Below, one piece after another: positions 5,558 to 12,651 of a DNA stretch of 17,185 nucleotides. The translations under genes and the position numbers were made by a program. Numbering within the stretch: the first letter of the stretch is position 1; every line of letters begins with the position of its first letter. The stretch spans positions 1 through 17,185 of the forward strand of contig JBMHDM010000046.1 in the NCBI GenBank assembly GCA_049889395.1, read 5' to 3'. Source of the DNA: UBA3537 sp049889395. Lineage in GTDB: Bacteria > Bacteroidota > Bacteroidia > Flavobacteriales > Flavobacteriaceae. A model generated the notes under the pieces. That model saw nothing but the letters and a program-made list of their open reading frames with translations. It was not told the DNA's origin and did not search any database.

Positions 5558-7114
5558 TTATCCATTCATAGAAATCAAAAACTCTTCGTTGTTTCGGGTT
5601 TGTTTAAAGCGGTCATTAATGAATTCCATAGCTTCCACAGGGTTCATATCCGCCAAGTATTTACGCATCACCCACATACGTTGTACCGTTTTTTCGTCCA
5701 ACAGTAGGTCGTCTCGCCGTGTACTTGAGGATGTTAAATCAATGGCGGGGAAAATACGACGATTCGATATTTTACGATCCAATTGTAGTTCCATGTTTCC
5801 GGTTCCTTTAAATTCTTCAAAAATAACCTCGTCCATTTTAGAACCCGTCTCGGTTAGTGCTGTTGCAATGATGGATAGCGAACCGCCATTTTCAATATTT
5901 CTAGCCGCCCCAAAAAAGCGTTTTGGCTTGTGCAGCGCATTGGCATCCACACCACCACTTAATATTTTTCCAGATGCAGGTTGAACGGTATTGTAAGCTC
6001 TGGCCAATCTAGTGATAGAGTCCAAAAGAATTACCACATCATAGCCACATTCTACTAGTCTCTTTGCTTTTTCTAAAACAATATTAGCAATTTTGACATG
6101 CTCATGAGCTTCTTTATCAAAAGTAGAGGCAATAACCTCACCACGTACATTTCGTTGCATATCGGTGACCTCTTCAGGACGTTCGTCAATCAAAAGAATC
6201 ATTTGATATACTTCGGGGTGATTCGCAGCAATGGCATTGGCCACGTCTTTTAGAAGCATGGTTTTACCTGTTTTGGGTTGTGATACAATCATACCACGTT
6301 GACCTTTTCCGATAGGCGAAAACAAATCCATAATTCGAGTTGAAATCGTGCTTTGTCTTTCAGCGATATCAAATTTTTCTTTAGGGAAAAGTGGGGTCAA
6401 ATGTTCAAAAGCCACACGATCGCGAACAACCTTGGGATCAAGACCATTAATCTTACTAACCTTTATCAATGGGAAGTATTTTTCGCCTTCTTTTGGCGGA
6501 CGTACATGCCCAAGAACGGTATCCCCGTTCTTTAATCCAAACAATCGTATTTGAGATTGAGATACATAAATATCATCAGGAGAGGAGAGGTAATTGTAAT
6601 CGGATGATCTTAAAAAACCATATCCATCCGACATGATATCTAAAACACCTTCACTTTCAATGATAGCATCAAACTCAAAATCAGGTTCCTTGTAACGGTT
6701 TCTATTGTCTTTGTTGCCGTTCTGTTCTTTATTTTGATGACTGTTTTGATGACTGTTTTGATTGTTGTTTTTGTTGTGATGCTGATGTTTTTTATTTTGA
6801 TGCTGTTTGTGAGGATTCTCTTTGCTTTTTTGTTTTGTCGAATCGGTCTGATCTTTTTTCTTAACAGGATCGGTACCTTGATTGTTAACACTAGGTTTGT
6901 TTTGAGGCGGCTTTTGTATGCGCTCTCGCCTTGGTCGTTGAGATTTGTTTGGCTTTTCTTTTTGATCAGAGGTAGGAATGGCAGCCTGAACATCCAAAAT
7001 TTGATAAATCAAATCTAATTTTTTAAAACTTCTGTATTTGGGGATGTTTAACTCCTTGGCAATATCTTGAAGTTCGGGGAGTTTTTTTTCTTTTAATTGT
7101 GTTATTTCAAACAT
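5558..7114 (-). CDS. rho: Transcription termination factor Rho with a disordered N-terminal insert
   Basis: Rho is a hexameric RNA-dependent helicase that ends transcription. At 518 residues it is about 100 longer than E. coli Rho (419). Residues 1-45 are the N-terminal helical domain. Residues about 48-145 are a low-complexity tract rich in Lys, Asn, Gln and His, including tandem SHQNSHQN. The RNA-binding CSD follows, with DGYGFLRS (163-170) and DDIYVSQSQIRLFGL. The ATPase core shows GKGQRGMIVSQPKTGKT (Walker A, Lys284), IDERPEEVT (Glu311), VVILLDS (Walker B, Asp365), KPKRFFGAARN and the arginine-finger region DRK (Arg447). All key residues are present. Disordered Rho inserts are known in Bacteroidota and have been linked to condensate formation in Bacteroides. 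The upstream region holds only an imperfect -7 match (TAATTTG on the minus strand, 7156-7162). ATG 7114 is the natural start. Confidence 0.97.
   Translation of the reverse strand: MFEITQLKEKKLPELQDIAKELNIPKYRSFKKLDLIYQILDVQAAIPTSDQKEKPNKSQRPRRERIQKPPQNKPSVNNQGTDPVKKKDQTDSTKQKSKENPHKQHQNKKHQHHNKNNNQNSHQNSHQNKEQNGNKDNRNRYKEPDFEFDAIIESEGVLDIMSDGYGFLRSSDYNYLSSPDDIYVSQSQIRLFGLKNGDTVLGHVRPPKEGEKYFPLIKVSKINGLDPKVVRDRVAFEHLTPLFPKEKFDIAERQSTISTRIMDLFSPIGKGQRGMIVSQPKTGKTMLLKDVANAIAANHPEVYQMILLIDERPEEVTDMQRNVRGEVIASTFDKEAHEHVKIANIVLEKAKRLVECGYDVVILLDSITRLARAYNTVQPASGKILSGGVDANALHKPKRFFGAARNIENGGSLSIIATALTETGSKMDEVIFEEFKGTGNMELQLDRKISNRRIFPAIDLTSSSTRRDDLLLDEKTVQRMWVMRKYLADMNPVEAMEFINDRFKQTRNNEEFLISMNG
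6732..6755. repeat. Two-copy 12-bp tandem repeat in the Rho disordered insert
   Basis: TTTTGATGACTG occurs twice in a row (6732-6743, 6744-6755), followed by a degenerate third start. On the minus strand it encodes the repeated Ser-His-Gln-Asn units. The repeat is in frame, so slippage would change insert length without breaking rho. Confidence 0.75.
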
Positions 7115-7306
7115 TATTTATGGGTGTTATTTAAATATGATTTGTTGGTTATTAACAAATTAGGATTTGTAATTGTATGAAAATGAATAGTATATGAAGT
7201 ATAGTAAATAAAAAAAAGGCAGAAGTAAAGAAATCTCACCGTCTTTAGTTGCAATATTACAATAATATTTTTAATTAAAGATCTTTAAAATCAAAAAAGA
7301 AACAGT

Positions 7307-7314
7307 TAATTTTG
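7307..7314 (+). promoter_or_regulatory. -7 element upstream of the DUF4293 gene
   Basis: TAATTTTG matches TAnnTTTG exactly. It would place the start near 7320, only about 13 nt before the ATG at 7333. A clear -33 TTTG was not found. The rest of 7115-7332 is very AT-rich; it contains a small inverted repeat ACAAAT-TAGG-ATTTGT at 7155-7170 just upstream of rho and nothing else recognised. Confidence 0.45.
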
Positions 7315-7332
7315 GCAACCAGATTTTTCGGT

Positions 7333-7743
7333 ATGTTACAAAGGATTCAGACGTTATACTTAATTTTAGCTGCGGGATGTACCGGTGGGTTACATTTTTT
7401 ATTTCCACTTTGGACGTCTGCTACCGGAATTACATTTTATGCTCTAGACAACATGGTGTATTTGGCTTTATTTTTTTCCTCTACTCTTTTGTCTTTAATT
7501 GCCATAGTCAAATTCAAAAGCAGGCAAACCCAATTTGTATTGGGTCGTCTAAATATCATATTAAACTTAATTTTACTAGGATTATTTGTGTATCGATTGC
7601 TAACCTTACCTGGAGTATCGCAAGATGTTGAGAAAGGTATTGGGTTGTTTCTACCTATCATTACTATCGTATTATTGGCCTTGGCCAATAAAGCCATTAA
7701 AAAGGATGAAGCACTTGTAAAATCTGTAGATCGATTAAGATAA
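7333..7743 (+). CDS. DUF4293-family four-helix membrane protein
   Basis: A 136-residue integral membrane protein. It has about four transmembrane helices (roughly residues 7-25, 42-61, 72-92 and 104-120) and a short cytoplasmic tail, ANKAIKKDEALVKSVDRLR. The N-terminus MLQRIQTLYLILAA and this basic/acidic tail match the Bacteroidota DUF4293 family, which to my knowledge has no established function. The frame is open to a TTG at 7312, but that codon overlaps the -7 element, and MLQRIQT is the family start, so ATG 7333 is used. It is divergent from rho; this neighbourhood seems recurrent in flavobacteria, but a functional link is not shown by the sequence. It ends before a shared terminator. 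Confidence 0.85.
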   Translation: MLQRIQTLYLILAAGCTGGLHFLFPLWTSATGITFYALDNMVYLALFFSSTLLSLIAIVKFKSRQTQFVLGRLNIILNLILLGLFVYRLLTLPGVSQDVEKGIGLFLPIITIVLLALANKAIKKDEALVKSVDRLR

Positions 7744-7773
7744 ACCTAATATCTTAGTAGTATTAGTGCGTAG

Positions 7774-7803
7774 AAAAACCCTGAATTTGTTTCAGGGTTT
7801 TTT
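7774..7803. terminator. Bidirectional terminator between DUF4293 and yfcE-like genes
   Basis: The perfect 12-bp stem AAAAACCCTGAA / TTCAGGGTTTTT (7774-7785 with 7791-7802) has the loop TTTGT. A- and T-tracts on both sides let it act in both directions, and it lies between convergent genes. Confidence 0.9.
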
Positions 7804-7808
7804 GATAT

Positions 7809-8300
7809 TTATCGCTTAAATTCAATAACCTCTAAATTGCCTATATTCCCTTTGGAAACTTCAAACCGAAGCATAGTTCTGACTTTATGAAAACCATGAA
7901 TGCCAATGGCTCCTGGGTTCATATGCAATAGGTTCAATTTTTTGTCAGGCATAACTTTTAAGATGTGAGAATGCCCAGAAATGAATAAATCTGGCGGATC
8001 TTGCATAATCACATCTCGAATAAATTTAGAATACCGATTGGGATATCCCCCAATGTGAGTCATCCAAACCGTTACGTCTTCTAATTTAAATTTTTGATGG
8101 CGTGGAAATTCAGTTCTAATTTCAGCACTATCAATGTTACCATAAACTGCTCTTAATGGTTTTATCTTTTGTATGGCGTCTGTAACATCTATTGAACCAA
8201 TATCTCCTGCATGCCAAACCTCATCTGTCTGTCGAACATACTTCAAAATTTCTTGCCCCATATAACCATGTGTGTCCGAGAGTAATAGTATTTTTCTCAT
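7809..8300 (-). CDS. YfcE/MJ0936-type metallophosphoesterase
   Basis: A 163-residue calcineurin-like phosphoesterase, the normal size for the YfcE group. All metal-binding motifs are present in order: DTHG (Asp9, His11), GDIGS (Asp33), GNID (Asn55), THIGG (His82) and GHSH (His110, His112). These residues bind two divalent metals and hydrolyse phosphodiester bonds. YfcE-type enzymes act on model phosphodiesters in vitro, and the physiological substrate of this branch is unclear. It is cytoplasmic, with no signal peptide. The gene is divergent from truA with 78 bp between starts, and convergent with DUF4293. ATG at 8300 gives the conserved MRKILLLSDTHG start. Confidence 0.92.
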   Translation of the reverse strand: MRKILLLSDTHGYMGQEILKYVRQTDEVWHAGDIGSIDVTDAIQKIKPLRAVYGNIDSAEIRTEFPRHQKFKLEDVTVWMTHIGGYPNRYSKFIRDVIMQDPPDLFISGHSHILKVMPDKKLNLLHMNPGAIGIHGFHKVRTMLRFEVSKGNIGNLEVIEFKR

Positions 8301-8321
8301 AAGAAGGGTTCTAAAATGAAA

Positions 8322-8349
8322 TTTGGTTTATCCCAAAGTCTTATCTTTG
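8322..8349 (+). promoter_or_regulatory. truA promoter (-33 TTTG, -7 TATCTTTG)
   Basis: TTTG at 8322-8325 and TATCTTTG at 8342-8349, 16 bp apart, match the Bacteroidota consensus on both elements. The start would be near 8355, about 24 nt before the TTG start codon of truA. Confidence 0.6.
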
Positions 8350-8361
8350 TGAGTCTAATAA

Positions 8362-8369
8362 CAAAAGTA
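8362..8369 (-). promoter_or_regulatory. Candidate -7 element for the yfcE-like gene
   Basis: The minus strand reads TACTTTTG, an exact TAnnTTTG match, giving a start near 8356 and a leader of about 56 nt. No good -33 was seen. It lies inside the truA leader and faces the truA promoter. Confidence 0.4.
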
Positions 8370-8378
8370 TAAAATAGC

Positions 8379-9140
8379 TTGAGATATTTTGTAGATTTAG
8401 CGTACAATGGCACAAATTATCATGGTTGGCAAATTCAGCCCAATGCTGTTACCGTACAAGAGAAAGTCAATAATGCATTGTCATTACTTTTAAAACAAAA
8501 TATCAATTGCATGGGGGCTGGAAGAACAGATACTGGGGTACATGCCACTAAAATGATAGCTCATTTTGATGCTGGTATACCATTTGATCAAGATGATTTA
8601 AAATTCAAGCTAAATTCCTTTTTACCCAAAGATATTGCTGTACGAGACATTAAGGCAGTATTTCCCAAAGCACATGCTCGGTTTGATGCTGTTCAAAGGA
8701 CCTATATCTACAAAATTTCACCAACTAAAGATCCGTTTAATCAAAACAAAGTCTATTACTATCCGTTACCCTTAGAAGTCAAAATTATGAATGAGGCTTC
8801 CAAAATTTTGTTTGAATACAATGATTTTGAATGTTTTTCAAGATCTCATAGTGATGTCAAAACATTTTTATGTGATATCAATTATGCCAAATGGACTTTT
8901 TCAGAAAATACGCTAGAATTTAAAATTTCTGCCAACCGTTTTTTAAGAAATATGGTTCGTGCTATAGTGGGTACCATGTTAGATGTTGGAACTAAAAAAA
9001 CGAGTTTGGACGTTTTTCATCAAATCATTCAATCAAAAGACCGATCTTTAGCTGGAGCATCGGCACCAGCACATGGGTTGTATTTGACCGATATTCTATA
9101 CCCTAATTCAATTTTCGATCATGAGAAATTCCAAAAATAG
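8379..9140 (+). CDS. truA: tRNA pseudouridine synthase A (positions 38-40)
   Basis: TruA converts uridine to pseudouridine at positions 38-40 of the tRNA anticodon arm. The protein has 253 residues, close to the usual size. The N-terminal strand YFVDLAYNGTNYHGWQIQ and the catalytic motif GAGRTDTGVHA (nucleophile Asp51) are clear; the second half contains the RTYIYKI strand and RFLRNMVRAIVGTMLDVG near residue 190. The start codon must be TTG at 8379: an in-frame stop lies 9 bases upstream (8370-8372), and no ATG exists before the conserved N-terminal strand. The gene overlaps the following ABC exporter by 20 nt, which suggests translational coupling. Confidence 0.95.
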   Translation: MRYFVDLAYNGTNYHGWQIQPNAVTVQEKVNNALSLLLKQNINCMGAGRTDTGVHATKMIAHFDAGIPFDQDDLKFKLNSFLPKDIAVRDIKAVFPKAHARFDAVQRTYIYKISPTKDPFNQNKVYYYPLPLEVKIMNEASKILFEYNDFECFSRSHSDVKTFLCDINYAKWTFSENTLEFKISANRFLRNMVRAIVGTMLDVGTKKTSLDVFHQIIQSKDRSLAGASAPAHGLYLTDILYPNSIFDHEKFQK

Positions 9141-10890
9141 TACCTTTGACGCCCCACTTTTCGGGCGTTTGCTGAAATATACTAAACCCTATTATGGGAT
9201 TTTTATTTTAGCTCTAATCACGGTCTTTGGATTAGCAATTTTCGGTGCACTTCGGCCCAAAGTTCTACAAATGGCAATGGATGAGAATATTGAACAGAAG
9301 TTTCAGCCCGGATTTCTAAAATATGTCCTATGGATGTTTGCACTTTTGTTTTTAGAAGTTGTCAGTAATCTTTGTTTTATTTACGCCGCAAGTTGGCTTG
9401 GACAGTCTGTTGTTAGAGATATCAGAATCAAATTGTTCAATCATATTTTAGGTTTTAAAATGAAGTATTTTGACAACTCGTCTGTCGGCGTTCTATTGAC
9501 AAGAACGGTAACCGATATGGAACGAATTGCCGATATTTTTGGCGAAGGACTATTTATGATTTTCAGTGACATTCTAAAAATGTTGGTCGTTGGTTCTGTC
9601 ATGTTTTACATGAATTGGGAATTGAGCATTATCGCATTTCTTACCCTACCAATCATTTTGATTGCCACTAAAATTTTTCAAAGATATATGAAAAAAGCAT
9701 TTGAGGAAGTACGGAATGAAGTGGCCAACTTGAATTCTTTTGTGCAAGAAAGGATAACAGGAATGAAAATCGTTCATATTTTTGCAAGGGAAACCATAGA
9801 AGGAAATCGGTTTAGAACCATTAACGAGCGTCATAAAAAAGGATGGATTAAGACTGTTTGGTACAATTCGATATTTTTTCCTGTAGCAGAGCTTTTATCA
9901 TCAATAACTCTTGGTTTAATCATCTGGCTAGGGGGACTTTACACTGTGTTTGAACAAACAGCTACAGTCGGCGATTTAGCTGCCTTCATCATGATGGTTC
10001 CCATGTTGTTTCGTCCTTTGCATCAAATTGCCAATAAGTTTAATACTTTACAGATGGGAATGGTAGCAGCAGATCGTGTCTTTAAAGTAATGGATACGAA
10101 TTCTAACATTGAAGATCGAGGCGAACATTCATTGGATAATTTCAAAGGGGAAATTGAATTTGATGACGTCTATTTTTCATATGTCCCCTCTGAGCCAGTT
10201 CTAAAAGGGGTATCATTTAAAGCAGATTCAGGGCAAACCATCGCACTTGTTGGATCCACGGGTGCCGGAAAAACAACTATCGTAAACTTGTTAAATCGAT
10301 TTTATGATATCGATAGCGGGCTGATCAAATTCGATGGCGTAGATATAAAGCTACTAACCTTGGAGTCTTTGAGAAGTCAAGTTGCTGTTGTCCTCCAGGA
10401 TGTTTTTTTATTTGCAGATTCTATTTTAAATAATATTACGCTAGGGAACCCCAATATATCTGAGTCTGATGTTGCTGATGCTGCCAAGCAAATTGGAATT
10501 CACGACTTTATCACTAGCCTTCCTGAAGGTTATCACTTTAATGTGAAAGAACGTGGCGCTATGCTGTCTGTTGGACAACGACAATTGATTGCTTTTTTGA
10601 GGGCTTATATGACCAATCCCAGAGTGCTTATTTTAGATGAAGCAACCGCTTCAATTGATTCTTATTCAGAGCAGCTGATTCAAGATGCCATTAAAAAAAT
10701 TACTAAAGGACGAACATCAATAGTGATTGCCCACAGGCTGGCAACAATCCAAAAGGCAGATACCATTCTAGTCATGGACTCTGGTCAAATTGTAGAAATG
10801 GGAAATCATAACGATTTACTCAAAAACCCCAATGGACCCTATTCAAGGCTGTATCAAGCACAGTTTATGGATTTGGAGTCCTCAATCTAA
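9121..10890 (+). CDS. ABC exporter, fused permease/ATPase (MsbA/multidrug type)
   Basis: A 589-residue half-transporter expected to work as a dimer in the inner membrane, exporting a lipid or hydrophobic compound; the substrate is not evident. Residues about 20-310 form the six-helix type I exporter domain. The ATPase has Walker A GSTGAGKT (378-385), Q-loop Gln426, signature LSVGQ (482-486, where LSGGQ is usual), Walker B VLILDE (Glu507 catalytic), D-loop SIDS and H-loop His538. All catalytic residues are intact. The ATG at 9121 lies inside the last codons of truA (20-nt overlap). The 3' end overlaps cdaA on the opposite strand by 9 bp, and no terminator was seen there. Confidence 0.93.
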   Translation: MRNSKNSTFDAPLFGRLLKYTKPYYGIFILALITVFGLAIFGALRPKVLQMAMDENIEQKFQPGFLKYVLWMFALLFLEVVSNLCFIYAASWLGQSVVRDIRIKLFNHILGFKMKYFDNSSVGVLLTRTVTDMERIADIFGEGLFMIFSDILKMLVVGSVMFYMNWELSIIAFLTLPIILIATKIFQRYMKKAFEEVRNEVANLNSFVQERITGMKIVHIFARETIEGNRFRTINERHKKGWIKTVWYNSIFFPVAELLSSITLGLIIWLGGLYTVFEQTATVGDLAAFIMMVPMLFRPLHQIANKFNTLQMGMVAADRVFKVMDTNSNIEDRGEHSLDNFKGEIEFDDVYFSYVPSEPVLKGVSFKADSGQTIALVGSTGAGKTTIVNLLNRFYDIDSGLIKFDGVDIKLLTLESLRSQVAVVLQDVFLFADSILNNITLGNPNISESDVADAAKQIGIHDFITSLPEGYHFNVKERGAMLSVGQRQLIAFLRAYMTNPRVLILDEATASIDSYSEQLIQDAIKKITKGRTSIVIAHRLATIQKADTILVMDSGQIVEMGNHNDLLKNPNGPYSRLYQAQFMDLESSI

Positions 10891-11670
10891 ATCAGCTTCT
10901 ACTTTTTCTATTAGCTCTTGGGTGTTGCTGTAAATCACAAACTCACCGTTATTGACATACGATATTTGACCAGACTCCTCACTAACTACAAGGGCTAGTG
11001 CATCTGTTTTTTCAGTTATACCAATGGCGGCTCTATGTCGTAGTCCAAAGTGGGATGGGATATCTTTTTGGTTATTTACAGGAAGAATGACTCGTGTGGC
11101 TTTAATGCTATTATTAGAAATTATGATGGCGCCATCGTGGAGAGGGCTATTTTTGAAGAAAATACTTTCCAGAATGGGTTGTGTGACTTTGATATTCATG
11201 GGGTCTCCGGTTTCTACCAAGAAGTCTAGGTTATTGTTGCGTTCCAAAACCATCAAAGCTCCAGTTTTGGAGCTGGACATTTTGGTACAGGCTTTAACAA
11301 TTATTTCTGCGTCTGTTATATTCGTTTTTGCGGAGTTGTTTAAAAATTGTAATCGGCCCAGTATTCCATTTTTTGGACCGATGTTTGTGGAGCCAATCAT
11401 CAGTAAAAATTTTCTAATTTCGGGTTGAAAAACTACAATTAACGCAATGATACCTACACTCATAAAGCCGCCCAAAATTTTGGTAAGCATTCGCATTTGC
11501 AAAGAGTCTACAAGTAAGAAAAACAGATAAAAGAAAACAATCCCAATGAAAATATTTAGCGCTACTGTGCCTCTTATGAGTTTGTAAACATAATACAATA
11601 GAAGCGCAACAAGAACGATGTCCAAGATGTCTAGAATGCTAAAGTCTAAAAGGTCTTTTAAGATATTCAC
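10882..11670 (-). CDS. cdaA: Diadenylate cyclase CdaA (DisA_N domain)
   Basis: CdaA makes the second messenger cyclic di-AMP from two ATP. The protein has 262 residues: three N-terminal transmembrane helices (about 12-31, 36-55 and 66-82), a linker, and a cytoplasmic DisA_N cyclase domain. The catalytic motifs are LHDGA (Asp179-Gly-Ala181) and RHR (211-213), with a supporting SEESG at 230-234. The start codon is GTG at 11668-11670, giving the family-like MNILKDLLDF. It lies 39 bp downstream of folP on the same strand, so it is likely co-transcribed with folP rather than with cdaR and glmM as in Firmicutes. Its 3' end overlaps the convergent ABC exporter by 9 bp. Confidence 0.95.
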   Translation of the reverse strand: MNILKDLLDFSILDILDIVLVALLLYYVYKLIRGTVALNIFIGIVFFYLFFLLVDSLQMRMLTKILGGFMSVGIIALIVVFQPEIRKFLLMIGSTNIGPKNGILGRLQFLNNSAKTNITDAEIIVKACTKMSSSKTGALMVLERNNNLDFLVETGDPMNIKVTQPILESIFFKNSPLHDGAIIISNNSIKATRVILPVNNQKDIPSHFGLRHRAAIGITEKTDALALVVSEESGQISYVNNGEFVIYSNTQELIEKVEADLD

Positions 11671-11709
11671 TTTTCAAGAAAAATTTATTAAATATAACAA
11701 ATTAAAATA

Positions 11710-12573
11710 TTAATTCACTTGAATTGAATTTAGGGCATTGAAAAGCGAAATACATTCCATAGCCTCTTTCACATCGTGTACGCGAAGGATTTTTGCGCCG
11801 TTCATTAGGGCTATTGTATTGAGAACTGTGGTTCCATTTAGTGCTTCATCAGTTGTGCAGTTTAAAGTTTTGTAAATCATTGATTTTCTTGAAACTCCAG
11901 CTAAAATAGGATACTTCAAATGGGTCAATAATGACATCTGGTTTAAAATTTCAAAATTCTGATTTTTAGTTTTGGCGAATCCAAATCCGGGGTCAATTAT
12001 TAGGTCTGATATGTTGTAAGATTTAGCGGCATGGATACGTTCTGAGAAATAGTAATAAATATCTCCCAAAAGATCGTCATAATCAGTCATTTTCTGCATG
12101 GTTTGAGGGGTGCCTCGCATATGCATCATAATGTATGGAATCTGGAGTTGACCTATGGTGCAGAGCATTTGATCGTCTAAAAGACCAGCGGAAATATCAT
12201 TGCATATTGAGGCGCCAGCGCTTACGCATTCTGAAATTACTTTAGATCTAAAACTGTCTATCGATAGAATAGTCTCTGGGAATGATTTTAAAATTAGCGA
12301 AACAACAGGGACGATACGCTTCATTTCTTCGTCTTCAGAAACAAAATCCGCACCCGGTCTGGAACTGTAAGCCCCGAGATCAATAAAAGTAGCACCTTCA
12401 AGTAATAATTTCTCAACCTGATTCAAAATGGATTTAGAATCTTTATAACGTCCACCATCAAAAAAAGAATCTGGTGTAATATTCAAGATACCCATAACTT
12501 TTGGGGTATCCAACTCTATAAGTTTGCCTTTACAATTGATACTGTTTGTAACCCTATTTTGATTTGACTTCAT
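11710..12573 (-). CDS. folP: Dihydropteroate synthase
   Basis: FolP joins p-aminobenzoate to dihydropterin pyrophosphate in folate synthesis and is the target of sulfonamides. The protein has 287 residues and all core motifs: GILNITPDSFFDGG (28-41), GAYSSRPGA (67-75), SIDS (104-107), NDISAG (125-130), MHMRGTPQTM (150-159), DPGFGFAKT (194-202), GVSRKS (226-231) and RVHDV (264-268). The second motif has Ala where Glu is common in G-E-S-(S/T)-RPG. The frame stays open upstream to a TTG at 12636, but ATG 12573 is chosen because only about 25 residues then precede the TIM-barrel core. It is the first gene of a probable folP-cdaA operon and is divergent from the DUF1599 gene. Confidence 0.95.
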   Translation of the reverse strand: MKSNQNRVTNSINCKGKLIELDTPKVMGILNITPDSFFDGGRYKDSKSILNQVEKLLLEGATFIDLGAYSSRPGADFVSEDEEMKRIVPVVSLILKSFPETILSIDSFRSKVISECVSAGASICNDISAGLLDDQMLCTIGQLQIPYIMMHMRGTPQTMQKMTDYDDLLGDIYYYFSERIHAAKSYNISDLIIDPGFGFAKTKNQNFEILNQMSLLTHLKYPILAGVSRKSMIYKTLNCTTDEALNGTTVLNTIALMNGAKILRVHDVKEAMECISLFNALNSIQVN

Positions 12574-12595
12574 GCTGGACGAAAGTTTAAACCCA

Positions 12596-12603
12596 TAATT
12601 TTG
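12596..12603 (+). promoter_or_regulatory. -7 element for the DUF1599-tpiA-prmA operon
   Basis: TAATTTTG matches TAnnTTTG exactly and would start transcription near 12609, about 43 nt before the ATG at 12652. The -33 region is weak. On the opposite strand only TAAATTTC (near 12622) resembles a folP -7 element. Confidence 0.45.
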
Positions 12604-12651
12604 ACGGTTTGAAAATTTTAAGCGAAATTTACGCAAATTTCAATCGAATTC

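Noticed and set aside
6640..7018. Long open frames on both strands over the Rho insert
   Set aside because: They reflect low-complexity A/T-rich codons; the Rho frame continues without interruption through conserved domains.
7312..7332. TTG start 7 codons upstream of the DUF4293 ATG
   Set aside because: The TTG overlaps the probable -7 promoter element, and MLQRIQT is the family N-terminus.
11024..11428. 134-codon plus-strand frame antisense to cdaA
   Set aside because: No recognisable domain and no promoter; it mirrors the conserved cyclase sequence on the other strand.
12574..12636. TTG start extending folP by 21 codons
   Set aside because: The extension is not family-like and an ATG at 12573 already gives a complete enzyme.
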